Source: Chryseobacterium rhizosphaerae (GTDB lineage Bacteria > Bacteroidota > Bacteroidia > Flavobacteriales > Weeksellaceae). Taken from it: 64,000 nucleotides of DNA. Location: positions 1 through 64,000 of the forward strand of contig NZ_QNUF01000008.1 of assembly GCF_003385455.1 (NCBI RefSeq). The letters run 5' to 3'. A model generated the notes under the pieces. That model made no database searches, was not told where the DNA came from, and saw only the letters and a list, made by a program, of their open reading frames with translations. A program made the position numbers and the translations under genes. Positions 1 through 9,944 of the stretch are shown here, in pieces; position 1 is the first letter of the stretch; each line of letters begins with the position of its first letter.

Positions 1-119
1 ACATTATACATTATACATTATACATTATACATTATACATTATACATTTTACATTATACATTATACATTATACATTATACATTATACATTATACATTATAC
101 ATTATACATTATACATTAT
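1..119. repeat. 17-copy heptanucleotide satellite (ACATTAT)n
   Basis: About 17 head-to-tail copies of the 7-base unit ACATTAT run from the window edge; the seventh unit reads ACATTTT and the rest are perfect. The array continues off the left edge, so its true length is unknown. Near-identity of the units suggests recent slippage. A different heptamer satellite (AAGAGNN) occurs twice more in this window. No coding role is seen. Confidence 0.97.
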
Positions 120-215
120 AAAAACCGTCTATCATTCATTTCACGTTAAAAAATCACAGATACCAGCTTTTTAAGTATCGGTTGTCTAGCTTTGTGATGA
201 TTAAAAATTAGAACT

Positions 216-662
216 ATGATTACAGGATTATATGAAACACATGTTCAGGTAAGCGATTTGGAAAAAGCAGTAGCGTTTTATACAAAAGTATTAGGATTAC
301 AATTAGCACACAGAGATGAGACAAGGCCTATTGCCTTTTTGTGGATTGGAGAGGACAAGAAATCTATGTTGGGATTATGGGAGCAAAAAGAGAATCTTCA
401 AACCAGACATTTTGCATTTACGAGCCATAAAGAAGATATCCTGAATTACTCTGTGAAATTTTTAGAAACTAAGAATTTACAACCTTATAATTTTTTAAAG
501 AACGGCACCGTTCAGCCAATGGTTTTTGCATGGATGCCGGCTCTGGCCATTTATTTTAATGATCCGGATGGCAACCAACTTGAGTTTATTTCAATTCTGG
601 AGGGTGAAGGAAAACCAGAGCTGGGAGTACTTACCTATGAAGAATGGATCAATCTTCAATAA
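216..662 (+). CDS. VOC family (glyoxalase/bleomycin-resistance fold) protein
   Basis: A 148-residue single-domain member of the vicinal oxygen chelate superfamily. Seen: the N-terminal beta-alpha segment with His9 (YETHVQVSDLEKAVAFY) and the C-terminal strand DPDGNQLEFI, which carries the usual metal-binding Glu of the family. Such proteins are cytoplasmic and bind a divalent metal; substrates range from methylglyoxal adducts to antibiotics, and the sequence does not say which applies. It stops 7 bases before the start of the AraC gene, so the two are probably co-transcribed with the exporter that follows. Function beyond the fold is unknown. Confidence 0.9.
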   Translation: MITGLYETHVQVSDLEKAVAFYTKVLGLQLAHRDETRPIAFLWIGEDKKSMLGLWEQKENLQTRHFAFTSHKEDILNYSVKFLETKNLQPYNFLKNGTVQPMVFAWMPALAIYFNDPDGNQLEFISILEGEGKPELGVLTYEEWINLQ

Positions 663-669
663 ATCCCAT

Positions 670-1479
670 ATGAATCCTGAAATCCTTTATACCCAGGATA
701 CCAACCGTTTTCTGGCAGCTATTCCGCAAAAAAACAATTATTATGTGGTTTTATTATGCTTGAAAGGAAACACACTGGTCAAAATCGGGCATCATAGTTT
801 TGAGCTTGGCCCGAATATGATTTCTATTCTTTCACCCGGTAAAATTTTTTCTACCGAAAATCCTTCAGTTGATCTGGAAGTTATTCAATTACATTTTGAT
901 CAATCATTTCTCAATAAAACTTTTGTACGGGAAGGGATTGTAGATGAACTTTTAGAACTGAATACCGACTATCCTCCTGTTTATGCTCTGGATGATTCTT
1001 TCCCCCGTGTGCTGGAAAAATTCAGATCCATCAGGAATGAACTGACAGAGCAGTCAGCTTATCATCTGGATCTCGTGCGTCTGATCACATTAGAAATATT
1101 ATATGAGTACAACAGGGCTTGCGAATTCTGTTTGCTAGGCTTCAAAAAAAATATGAATCGTAATTATCAGATCACTTATGAGTTCAAAAAACTGGTTGAC
1201 AAAAATTTTACCCATTGGAAAACAGTGGCAGATTATTCTTCTTTTTTAGGGATCACGGCCAAACACCTCACAGAAGTCATCAAGATAGAAACCGGATATA
1301 CGGCATTACAACTTATCCATGAAAGGCTGTTGCTGGAAAGTCAATATTTATTAAAGCATACAACTTGCTCTGTCAAGGAATGTGCCTATATTTTGGGATT
1401 CGAAAGTCCTTCCTATTTCACCCGTTTTTTTAAAAACAATACCGGAAGTAATCCTAATACATATCGTTGTCAACCGTAA
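670..1479 (+). CDS. AraC family transcriptional regulator
   Basis: Start chosen at ATG 670, eight bases after the VOC stop codon. A longer in-frame reading from 526 would lie antiphase over the VOC gene and encodes no plausible domain. The 269-residue product has an N-terminal ligand-binding cupin-like half and a C-terminal double helix-turn-helix of about 100 residues; the second HTH shows the family signature around GFESPSYFTRFFKNNTGSNP. It lies between a VOC protein and an MFS exporter on the same strand, so it plausibly controls both in response to a small molecule. This is inferred from position only. Confidence 0.9.
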   Translation: MNPEILYTQDTNRFLAAIPQKNNYYVVLLCLKGNTLVKIGHHSFELGPNMISILSPGKIFSTENPSVDLEVIQLHFDQSFLNKTFVREGIVDELLELNTDYPPVYALDDSFPRVLEKFRSIRNELTEQSAYHLDLVRLITLEILYEYNRACEFCLLGFKKNMNRNYQITYEFKKLVDKNFTHWKTVADYSSFLGITAKHLTEVIKIETGYTALQLIHERLLLESQYLLKHTTCSVKECAYILGFESPSYFTRFFKNNTGSNPNTYRCQP

Positions 1480-1561
1480 AATGTGACAGATAAACCGCAG
1501 TTTAGATATTGCCTTTCTTTGGCTTAGTCCTGAAATTTGTACTCTTATATTATCACATCAT

Positions 1562-2986
1562 ATGAAGGGTACAAACAATCGATCAACAGCTATAGAAAAT
1601 ACCTCCTGGTATGCTTTATTTTCTAATGGAAACGGAATAAAAGCCGTCACCTTGGCATTGGGGGTTATGCTTCACGCTACCAATGTTTATCTTGCTACAA
1701 CAGTGATGCCTTCCATTATAAAAGAAATTGGAGGATTAGAATATTACGCATGGAATACTACTCTATTTGTAGTAGCTTCCGTTATTGGCTCTGTTATTTC
1801 TGCTAACCGGATATCAAAGCTGGGGCCCAGAAAATCTTATCAGCTGGCCATTCTGGTTTTTTCAGTGGGAACCTTAGTCTGCTCCCTGGCTTCATCAATG
1901 CCTATTTTACTACTAGGTAGGTTTATACAGGGACTTGGTGGAGGATTGTTGTTTGCATTGTCATATGCCATGATCAGAATTGTATTCTCGGAAAATTTAT
2001 GGCCCCGTGCTATGGCACTCATTTCAGGAATGTGGGGTATTGCAGCTTTTTCAGGGCCGTTTATAGGGGGGATTTTTGCGGAACAAAATGAATGGCGATG
2101 GGCGTTTGGGGTCCTTTTGATTATTTGCCTGGTTATACTGATCATCTCTTCCCTTATTCTTCCTAATACAAAAAGTGCAAAGGAGATTCCTTCCATTCCT
2201 TTTTTGAAACTTTTAATGCTTGTTCTTGCTTCTTTTTCTGTTTCGGCCGGAAGTATTTTTGAGAATAGTTCAGTCAATATTGCCGGAGTAGTTCTTGCCT
2301 TATTTTTCCTGTATATGGTAAAGATCAGAGAAAATAAAAATTCAGAAGTCCGTCTTCTTCCTTCCGGTTCTTATAGCCTCTCTTCCTCTTTAGGAAAAGT
2401 ATATGCTGTTATGTTCCTTTTGACAATTGCAACCTCCATTGAAATTTTTGTCCCTTACTTTGCTCAGGTACTTAATGGATTCTCACCAATACAGTCTGGA
2501 TACCTTACCGTACTTATCGCTATCGGCTGGACTCTCTCTTCTATATTATTTTCGGGGGTGAAGGCTGATTTTTCCAACAAGCTGATTCTCTCCGGATGCA
2601 CCCTCATGCTTATAGGTCTAGCCGGGCTCACTATCATTTCATTTCCTATGGATATCACCTCAACATCTACAAAGCTTGTTTTAACCTGTATTTTCCTGTT
2701 TGCCATAGGCATGGGAATCGGAGCCGGCTGGCCCCATTTATTAACCAAAGTATTCTCTTTAGCTCCTAAGGGAGAAGAGGAACTGACTTCAACTTCAGTA
2801 ACTACAGTACAGCTCATCGCCACAGCTTTTGGAGCTGCATTGGCAGGTCTCGTGTCAAATATTGGAGGCATCACAAATCCCGGAGGTTTTGAAGGTACCC
2901 AAAATGCATCCTTAGTATTATACGGAACATTTTCATTAGCCCCTCTCCTTGCGATGATAATTATAGTGTTTAGAAATAAAAAATAA
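1562..2986 (+). CDS. MFS drug-efflux-type transporter
   Basis: A 474-residue polytopic inner-membrane protein with many hydrophobic segments of about 20 residues. The segment LLLGRFIQGLGGGLLFALS matches motif C/antiporter-type glycine-rich helices of the major facilitator superfamily, and SKLGPRKSYQ fits the loop 2-3 motif. Drug:H+ antiporters of the DHA2 type have this length and look. The substrate cannot be read from sequence. It follows the AraC gene by 82 bases and ends just before a strong hairpin shared with the convergent SWIM gene, so VOC-AraC-MFS is a likely small resistance or detoxification unit. Confidence 0.9.
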   Translation: MKGTNNRSTAIENTSWYALFSNGNGIKAVTLALGVMLHATNVYLATTVMPSIIKEIGGLEYYAWNTTLFVVASVIGSVISANRISKLGPRKSYQLAILVFSVGTLVCSLASSMPILLLGRFIQGLGGGLLFALSYAMIRIVFSENLWPRAMALISGMWGIAAFSGPFIGGIFAEQNEWRWAFGVLLIICLVILIISSLILPNTKSAKEIPSIPFLKLLMLVLASFSVSAGSIFENSSVNIAGVVLALFFLYMVKIRENKNSEVRLLPSGSYSLSSSLGKVYAVMFLLTIATSIEIFVPYFAQVLNGFSPIQSGYLTVLIAIGWTLSSILFSGVKADFSNKLILSGCTLMLIGLAGLTIISFPMDITSTSTKLVLTCIFLFAIGMGIGAGWPHLLTKVFSLAPKGEEELTSTSVTTVQLIATAFGAALAGLVSNIGGITNPGGFEGTQNASLVLYGTFSLAPLLAMIIIVFRNKK

Positions 2987-3019
2987 ATAGATATTGAATG
3001 TTACCGTTATCCTAACGGA

Positions 3020-3048
3020 TTCCGGCAAGCCCAAAGGGCTTGCCGGAA
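3020..3048. terminator. Bidirectional hairpin between MFS and SWIM genes
   Basis: A perfect 13-bp inverted repeat (TTCCGGCAAGCCC, AAA loop, GGGCTTGCCGGAA) lies between two convergent genes. It lacks a long T tract on either side. Strong hairpins of this kind at convergent gene ends are common in Bacteroidetes and act as transcription end points or RNA 3' stabilisers. Confidence 0.8.
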
Positions 3049-3062
3049 CTATATATTAAACC

Positions 3063-4412
3063 TTAATCGGTCTTATTCACAATCTTTTTCACTGCCAGAA
3101 CATGTTTACAGGGGCCTCTCTCCCCCTGGTATTTACTGAACCATTCGCAGGTACAGCGTTCTTTTTTATCTTCAATAATTACCGTATGATGAACACCTGT
3201 TCCTTCTACTCTGGCTTCAGTTCTTTCTTGAGTATGATGTAAAATTTCAACCTTTCCTTCTTCAATTAGTTTTTCAGCATTCTTCAGACGGGGATTTAAC
3301 CCTACAATACGACTCAGTTTAAACGGCAGTTTCCGGTAGAAAAATCCATTATCATCCAAATCATAGCCCAATATTCCCATTGCTGCCAGCCTACCTGTAA
3401 GATCAGCAACCTTTTTCAGGCTGACATTTTCTTCCAATGCCAGAACTGTTGTGTTAAAAGATTGATTGGCATAAGCATATTTATCCAATGCATCTATCCA
3501 CTCATCAGCAACATCATTAATTAAATTGTCTAATACAGCACCTTCTCCGGAAAATCCACGCCAGCTTTCTCTTGATAAAGAAAAACTGAATTTTATATTC
3601 CCCATATAAAGCTGCCATGTAGTAGACTGCATATTGGGATGGGCAAAAACCTTCATATGATCTATATAAGGAAGAAGAGGTTCCAGCAGACGAAGCCTGT
3701 GAATACCTCCCACACAAACTGCATCCATAGATTTCACAGGAGAAAACATGGGTTTATTTCCTCTTACAATAAGGTAATAGTCTGATTTCACTACTCCTTT
3801 CGGCATTCCTCTGAACAGCTGCTGTGTCTGAATTTTATTGAATGTATGCAGCCTTTCTGATTTGGATAAGTAAACCTGAACGGTTCCCAATCCATTGATC
3901 CATTTTAAAGGCAGAGGAACTTTCCTCTCCACTACTTTTGTTTCTTCTTTATACAGGCCCACTTCTTTTTCGCCTACCGAAAGTACAATACTCTCGTTGG
4001 GACGAATGCTTCCTAAAGCATTAATCATAGGTTGGTTAAAATCTACATTTGTAGTACCACTTTCCAGAAATTCTCCATCCAATCCATCAGGCAGAACATC
4101 TATACGTGCATACACTCCTGCACAGTGCGAAAATCCTTCAAAACGTAACCTTTCATTCCCTGCAGTCACAATCGGATCTTTAAGCAAGGCCATTTGAAAT
4201 GGAGAAAGATTAAAGCTCGACTTTACAATATTTGAAAGACTAATCAGGCATCGGGCCAGGATAAATGGCTGTCTCACATTGCCCCAGAAAAAACAGGGGA
4301 CATCAGTATTCTTCTGAATCTCGCTATATTTTGCAAGAAACAGTTCTTCCAGCGCTCCCTTTTTTACCAAAGATGATGATCTGGAATAGTTGTAAATAAG
4401 CGTATCTTCCAT
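3063..4412 (-). CDS. SWIM zinc-finger protein
   Basis: A 449-residue protein whose last 30 residues hold a SWIM zinc finger: Cys420, Cys422, Cys435 and His437 in the pattern CxC...CxH (CTCEW, then GPCKHVLAVK). SWIM domains bind zinc and are thought to contact nucleic acid or protein. The remainder shows no catalytic motif I can name. It starts 4 bases after the stop of the upstream DUF6493 gene, so the three genes 9628-3063 form one transcript. SWIM proteins recur beside MoxR ATPase, vWA and DUF6493-like genes in other bacteria (the yehL/yehP/yehQ neighbourhood of E. coli is a known example), which supports a shared but undefined role. Confidence 0.88.
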   Translation of the reverse strand: MEDTLIYNYSRSSSLVKKGALEELFLAKYSEIQKNTDVPCFFWGNVRQPFILARCLISLSNIVKSSFNLSPFQMALLKDPIVTAGNERLRFEGFSHCAGVYARIDVLPDGLDGEFLESGTTNVDFNQPMINALGSIRPNESIVLSVGEKEVGLYKEETKVVERKVPLPLKWINGLGTVQVYLSKSERLHTFNKIQTQQLFRGMPKGVVKSDYYLIVRGNKPMFSPVKSMDAVCVGGIHRLRLLEPLLPYIDHMKVFAHPNMQSTTWQLYMGNIKFSFSLSRESWRGFSGEGAVLDNLINDVADEWIDALDKYAYANQSFNTTVLALEENVSLKKVADLTGRLAAMGILGYDLDDNGFFYRKLPFKLSRIVGLNPRLKNAEKLIEEGKVEILHHTQERTEARVEGTGVHHTVIIEDKKERCTCEWFSKYQGERGPCKHVLAVKKIVNKTD

Positions 4413-4416
4413 AAAT

Positions 4417-7116
4417 TTATTTTTTAAGAAGAAGATTGCAGATTTTTTTCAGGCTTGAGTTTTCTTTCCAGTCGTTTAATTTTTGTTGTACATCTCCATT
4501 AGCTTCCGACTGGTTTAAAGCTAAGACTTCGTGATAAACCTCCAGTAATTTTTTCAAATTAGTGACAGGTTCTTCCATTTGAAGTAATATATTTGATATT
4601 AATTCTTCCAGTGCATGATTATGATTTTTACTGACATTCAGCATATGATGCTGCATAAGATCAGTAAGCCTTTTAACAGGCGCCCATTCCAGTTTTTCAT
4701 GCAAGCCGATCACTTTTCCTAACCGTGCATTGTTGATCATTTGATGGGAAACATGTTCCAACCATATTTCGGCAGCAATCCCCCTGATTGTTTTATCGCC
4801 ATCCAGGAAAATAGTTCCCAAAAAGAGATATCCCATTTCATCCAAAGGCTTTTTAATCTGATAAAGGGCCTTGGCAGTATTCAGAACCAGATTTCTTTCA
4901 TATACTTCTGCCAATCCCGAATAGAACAGACATATTTTAATCACTCTGGCAAGAATATTGGCCTGGGCATTGGGGAAACTCCACATAAAAGCAGGAATTT
5001 CAGAAAAATCCTTTTGCTCCGCAATAAAATACTCCATAAGCAGCTGATCCTTTCTCTTTTCAAAACGGTATTTTGGAATACTTATATTGAGCTCAACAGG
5101 GTAATATGAATTCTTATTACTGTCTATTGTCTTCCATTCATAAATTCCGGAAAAAAACTCCTGAGGGATATTTTCATAGCCAAAATCTTTAAACTCGTCA
5201 AAAGCAACGTCCTGAGATCTTGTGATTCCAGCGGTCACCCACCATGCAGGATGTTCAAATTTTCCTTTAGGGCTTTTATGTTTTCCAAACAGGAACAACA
5301 GGAGATCTTTATATTCTCCTTTCAGATTTTTCTCAGCCAGTGACACTGCTTCAGAAACATGGTCTAATGCACATCGTTGTAAAGCCAGCTGCACATCCAG
5401 CGGATTGGGCTCAATATTTTTATTTTGGTAGCTTTCAAATCTTTCTACCAACTTCACCGGAGAAATCCAGCAAGGAGCATGGGTTATGGTAGACAGCAAT
5501 GGGGTCTTATCACCTGATTGGATTTTATGATAAGCATCCATGGCAATTTCCTTGAATACGTTCATAGCAAGACCTCCTACACCAACCCCTTCTATTGGGC
5601 CTATTTTTTTATAATAACTTGAATAGGATTCTCTTGACGCCTCATTTTCACGCGTCTTAGCATATATTTTCTCCAGGTTTTTCAGTTCTAATGGGAATTT
5701 CTTCAATAAGCTTAATCCATAATTAATAACCAGGTTGCAGAGGATCACATTAAAATAGGGAACCTCCCATTTCGCAATTGTTTTACAGGCTTTCAGAAAT
5801 ACAGGTTCTATTAATATTACAGATTCTGTATTCACTTCATCACCAAAACGGATGAGCCCGGCCAACGCAATATCATAATAATAGCTTTCCGGATTTTCTA
5901 TTGCCAACGGAAGAAGGAACATTAAATCTTCAAAGCTTTTAGGTTCTTCAACCCTGTTTTCTTTGGTAATTAATGCTAATTTCTCAGTCGTAATATCCTC
6001 CAGCTCTTGTTGCTGTGTATCTTCAATATACTTTGCCAAAACAGGACGTATATTAGTCAGTATATTATCTGAATAATGAGAAAGGGCTTCTTTTATATTT
6101 TCAGAAACAGGAATATATTTTATAATAATCTTTGATGCTTTAGACTGTATTCCGTCATCCTTACTTACAAATGCCGTGCTTAAAGCTATTCCCAACATCT
6201 CCGGGTTAACTCTTCTTCTCTGGAAAATTTTTTCCGTGAGGATAAGGCTGGAGGCCACTACGGTTTTGACTTCAGAACTTAATAAATTAGGCAGATAATG
6301 GGAAAATTCATCTATTTTAAATTCAGGATTCTGAATTATTTTTTTCAAATGTATCAATATGGTATTGATTGCTTTGGATTGGGCAGACGTTAATCCTGCC
6401 AATAATTCATTCTGAAGCTCCACAAGCTCCTCATCTGTTGGTTTTAATGCAGTAAATACATCCATAAACCAACCGGTAACATTTTTATTAAAGTTTCTAT
6501 TGGAAGCCAGCAGGCATTCTCTCAAAAATCTTTTTCTGTCAATTTTCTTTTCTGCAACCAGCTTTTGAATGATAGGAAACCATTCTTTATGGAATGGTAA
6601 TGATTTAGAAGGATATTCACACAAATACCAGAAATGGGTTTTCAATGTTTCAGGATGTTTATCCAGGTTCTTCGGATAATTGCACAGATGATACCCCAAC
6701 AGCTCAGGTTTAGGGTGTATATATCCTTTCTCAGCCCATTCCAAAACGTTCTGATAATTAAATGTTGTAGATTCTGCCTCTACAGATTCATTGATAAAGT
6801 CTGAAAACCAGTCCGGGCATCCCCACTCCAGTATTTTCTCAGTCTGCTCTATATTCCGGAAAAGACTCCAGTAGTTTTTTCCAAAATTTTTCTGATCCAT
6901 ACAGGCAAGTGATGCAATATCTACAATAGAATGCTGATCTACAGAACCGGCAGTATGGTAGGAGTTTTTAGTCATGACGATCTTATTGATCTCCCTGTCC
7001 ATTTTTTTTATCGTCGGTACGAGTGCTTTTCTTTCGTCAACAGAAAGTTGTTTCAAAAAAGGTACGATCTCATGTATTTTTCCCTCATTAAGGATCTCAT
7101 AAAGTCTTTCTTTCAT
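4417..7116 (-). CDS. DUF6493 family protein (first paralogue)
   Basis: An 899-residue, almost all-helical protein with no signal peptide or membrane segment. It is clearly paralogous to the next gene upstream: both open with a helical segment containing EIVPFLKQLS or EIVPFLKKLT, share CWISPVKLVERFESYQNKN against CWISAFTLIDKIKIYQDQH, and share the end LAPVKRLTD/WAPVKRLTD followed by KNHNHALEELIS/SRHNQLFEKLLI. I recognise the family as DUF6493, which occurs next to SWIM zinc-finger proteins. Its repeated helices suggest a scaffold. Its start overlaps the end of the upstream paralogue by 20 bases, so translation is coupled. No enzymatic motif is seen. Confidence 0.8.
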   Translation of the reverse strand: MKERLYEILNEGKIHEIVPFLKQLSVDERKALVPTIKKMDREINKIVMTKNSYHTAGSVDQHSIVDIASLACMDQKNFGKNYWSLFRNIEQTEKILEWGCPDWFSDFINESVEAESTTFNYQNVLEWAEKGYIHPKPELLGYHLCNYPKNLDKHPETLKTHFWYLCEYPSKSLPFHKEWFPIIQKLVAEKKIDRKRFLRECLLASNRNFNKNVTGWFMDVFTALKPTDEELVELQNELLAGLTSAQSKAINTILIHLKKIIQNPEFKIDEFSHYLPNLLSSEVKTVVASSLILTEKIFQRRRVNPEMLGIALSTAFVSKDDGIQSKASKIIIKYIPVSENIKEALSHYSDNILTNIRPVLAKYIEDTQQQELEDITTEKLALITKENRVEEPKSFEDLMFLLPLAIENPESYYYDIALAGLIRFGDEVNTESVILIEPVFLKACKTIAKWEVPYFNVILCNLVINYGLSLLKKFPLELKNLEKIYAKTRENEASRESYSSYYKKIGPIEGVGVGGLAMNVFKEIAMDAYHKIQSGDKTPLLSTITHAPCWISPVKLVERFESYQNKNIEPNPLDVQLALQRCALDHVSEAVSLAEKNLKGEYKDLLLFLFGKHKSPKGKFEHPAWWVTAGITRSQDVAFDEFKDFGYENIPQEFFSGIYEWKTIDSNKNSYYPVELNISIPKYRFEKRKDQLLMEYFIAEQKDFSEIPAFMWSFPNAQANILARVIKICLFYSGLAEVYERNLVLNTAKALYQIKKPLDEMGYLFLGTIFLDGDKTIRGIAAEIWLEHVSHQMINNARLGKVIGLHEKLEWAPVKRLTDLMQHHMLNVSKNHNHALEELISNILLQMEEPVTNLKKLLEVYHEVLALNQSEANGDVQQKLNDWKENSSLKKICNLLLKK

Positions 7117-9628
7117 GTGTTTTAATTTGATGAATAATTTTTTTCAGGTTATTTTCTCTTTCCCAATCCTGGAGCTTATCAGCAATAGCTTCGTATGCTT
7201 CGGATTGGTTCAGGTTTAGTAGTTCATAATAAAGCTCAAGGATTTTTTTCAGATTAAAAACAGGTTTTTCAATGGCTGTAAGGGTGGAGATCAGCAGTTT
7301 CTCAAAAAGCTGATTATGTCTGGAACTCAAATTGATACATCCAGCCAGTCCGTCTGTCAGTCTTTTAACCGGAGCCAATTCAAAATTGATATTTTCACCG
7401 ATTAACATTCCTAGTTCCCGGGCATCAAAATCCTTTGAAAACGCCCTATTTATCAGTACTTCAAAAGCCATACCAGAGAATGTTCTATCTTTATTCAGCA
7501 AGCCGGCAGATAGAAATACATAATGTATAGGCTGAAAAGGTAAATTCAGCTTCATCCATGCATCAAGGAATTTTATATTTCCTTTAATATCATACTGATA
7601 AACAGCATTGGATAAAGTCTCATTATATTTTTTTGCGAAAACAGAGCCTGAAAAATAAGGAGCTGTATATAGAATACAAGTCAGGTCATCATGATAAACG
7701 CCATGATAAGAATTGAATAAATAATCTAAAAGAGTTGAATCTTCCGGAATTTCTTTCCGGTTTTCAATACTTACCAATAATTGAGGAATTTCCTCCGTAT
7801 TATTCCATTTATAGACTTTTCTGCTGCTTAGTTTCCAATCAAAATCACCTTCAAGATAGGCATTCTCATACCTGTCTGTAAAGTAATCCGGGTTGAAAAC
7901 AGGTTTCAGAAAATTAAAATATTCTGCATTTAGCAGTTCTTTTGCATATTGTTCAGCTTGTTTCAGGTTTTCTTTTTTCACCCGAAGGACAGCCATTTGA
8001 AGGTCGAAAGCTATAGGCTGCTCATGCTGATCCTGGTATATCTTTATTTTATCAATCAGTGTAAAAGCAGAAATCCAGCAGGGGGTATGATCCGGAACTG
8101 AAAGAAGCGGAAACTTCTTTCCTTCTTTTAAAGATTCGAAAATATCTAAAAAAAACTGTTGATAGGCCTTGAAAATTAAAGGAGTTCTTTTTTCACCCCA
8201 ATTTTCCAATCGGGGAAATTCTAACCGGGCTTCCAGCAGAATATCAGAAGCTTTCTTTTGCTTCAGCAAGCCATAATTGATGAAAAATGTAGCTAATAAA
8301 TGGTGTAGCCCCGATGTTCCTTTTAATTTATAGGCTGCTTTAAATGCGGGCTCAAGCTTATTAAAATGATCATCTTCAAGTTCGTGATTAAGCCTCATCA
8401 ACGTTGCCAGAAACTGATCGATATGATAAGTTTCTTTGTTATTGAACACCCGGGAAGCCAAAAATATAAAATCTTCTATCGTTTCTACAGAAGCTATAGG
8501 CTGTGGTTCATACCACAAACCACTTACAAAATTCTGCCCTTCCTGATGTTCAGGTTTTTCTTCGTCAATCAGAAACTGACCTAATAATGTGTGGGTATCT
8601 GAAAGAAAATTCTCTTTATAATACTTGAGTTCTTCTTTTATAGTATGAGATTCCGGGTTACCATATTTAGCAATAATTTTGGCTCCTTTCGTCTGTATCG
8701 TTTTATCTTTATTTAAAAATACAGGCATCAAAAGAACACCTATCTTTTCTCTGAATTTTTCATTGCTTTTGGCAATCTTTTCCAATGCCAGCAATACTCC
8801 ATTTAAAACATTCTTTGTAGAGAGTGTCAACAAAGGTTCTACAGCATCTAAAAATGCTTCTGTTTTAAAATCTTTTTCCGTAATAACAGGATTTAAAATC
8901 TTTAGTATTCCGGAGAACAATGACTGTTGTGTAGAATGAAAGACAAGAAACAGCTCTTCCTGTAATCTCAAAATTTCTTTATCTGTAGGCTCAAGATAGG
9001 CAAAAAGCTCCAGGTACCAGGCGTTATATTCTTTGGAAAAATTAAAGTGAATAGCCTGCAGAGCTGATTTTAGCACCCTGTTCCGGTCAATTTTATTTTG
9101 CTCAACAAGATTTTTTAACAGATCCTTCCAGTTTCTATCACCATAACGTTCCGTAACACTGCTTTCATATTCAAATAAAAGCCAGATATGTGACTCCAGG
9201 GTAACCGGATAGATAGATAATTCATCTTCTGAAAGTGATGATGTAAGCAGGGATGCACCTATTTCATCATTCACGGTAAGATAACCTTTCTGCTCCCATT
9301 CCAGCATTTTTAAATATCCAACTTCCCGTAAAAATGAATAGCTTTCCCCCAGCCATTCGGGAACATAAGATTCCAATAACTCATCAATAAGTGCTACCGG
9401 CATAGAATAATATCCCGGGCTTACTTTTTCATATTCATTTTTGGTTTTACAGCACGCCAAAGCCGCCAACACAGAAATACTATTGTGCCCCCATTCTTTA
9501 TTTATAAATTTCTTTAAAAGAGCGGCAATTTCTTTTTTGTCTTTCGGTGTAAGCTTCTTCAGAAAAGGAACAATCTCCTTAATTTTATAGTCTAAATATA
9601 TGGCTTTAAACCCCTCCTCAATAAGCAT
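7097..9628 (-). CDS. DUF6493 family protein (second paralogue)
   Basis: An 843-residue soluble helical protein, first gene of the DUF6493-DUF6493-SWIM operon. It aligns with its downstream neighbour along the full length (shared blocks EIVPFLKKL, VLEWAEKGY/MLEWEQKGY, PCWIS, APVKRLTD), so the pair arose by tandem duplication followed by extensive divergence. The start is the ATG at 9628, after an A/T-rich leader. Family function is not established. The two copies may form a heteromer that works with the zinc-finger protein; that is inference from operon structure. Confidence 0.8.
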   Translation of the reverse strand: MLIEEGFKAIYLDYKIKEIVPFLKKLTPKDKKEIAALLKKFINKEWGHNSISVLAALACCKTKNEYEKVSPGYYSMPVALIDELLESYVPEWLGESYSFLREVGYLKMLEWEQKGYLTVNDEIGASLLTSSLSEDELSIYPVTLESHIWLLFEYESSVTERYGDRNWKDLLKNLVEQNKIDRNRVLKSALQAIHFNFSKEYNAWYLELFAYLEPTDKEILRLQEELFLVFHSTQQSLFSGILKILNPVITEKDFKTEAFLDAVEPLLTLSTKNVLNGVLLALEKIAKSNEKFREKIGVLLMPVFLNKDKTIQTKGAKIIAKYGNPESHTIKEELKYYKENFLSDTHTLLGQFLIDEEKPEHQEGQNFVSGLWYEPQPIASVETIEDFIFLASRVFNNKETYHIDQFLATLMRLNHELEDDHFNKLEPAFKAAYKLKGTSGLHHLLATFFINYGLLKQKKASDILLEARLEFPRLENWGEKRTPLIFKAYQQFFLDIFESLKEGKKFPLLSVPDHTPCWISAFTLIDKIKIYQDQHEQPIAFDLQMAVLRVKKENLKQAEQYAKELLNAEYFNFLKPVFNPDYFTDRYENAYLEGDFDWKLSSRKVYKWNNTEEIPQLLVSIENRKEIPEDSTLLDYLFNSYHGVYHDDLTCILYTAPYFSGSVFAKKYNETLSNAVYQYDIKGNIKFLDAWMKLNLPFQPIHYVFLSAGLLNKDRTFSGMAFEVLINRAFSKDFDARELGMLIGENINFELAPVKRLTDGLAGCINLSSRHNQLFEKLLISTLTAIEKPVFNLKKILELYYELLNLNQSEAYEAIADKLQDWERENNLKKIIHQIKTHERKTL

Positions 9629-9944
9629 AAATTCATTCTTGGCGGCTAAAATAACAAAAAATGCCAGACACGCAGTAAATTATCCCATAAAAGTGATTTT
9701 TTTAACAAAATATTAAGTTAATAAAAGCCGTTGTACCACATATTTTACATATTAAACTAAAATCCCCTATTTAAGATATATGTTTACAAGGGGCTCAGGA
9801 ATTCACTCCCCTCCTTAAATTAAACCTTAGGTTTGTTTGTTTCATTTCAACCTTATTCTACATTCTAAAAAATGGGTTAAAAAATGATCCTGTTTTTCAG
9901 CAGCACTGCGGAAAAGATATCGTTGATTACCTCGAGAAAATGGA
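9629..9944. other. Intergenic region upstream of the DUF6493 operon
   Basis: These 316 bases separate the helicase stop from the DUF6493 operon start, both on the minus strand. They presumably contain the operon promoter, but no TAnnTTTG box with a well-placed -33 TTG is convincing. I see no RNA gene, repeat or open reading frame of interest. Confidence 0.5.

Noticed and set aside
526..669. N-terminal extension of the AraC regulator
   Set aside because: It lies over the VOC gene in another frame and encodes no conserved sequence; ATG 670 follows the VOC stop closely.
1840..2874. Minus-strand frames inside the MFS gene
   Set aside because: Antisense to a complete transporter; no family resemblance.
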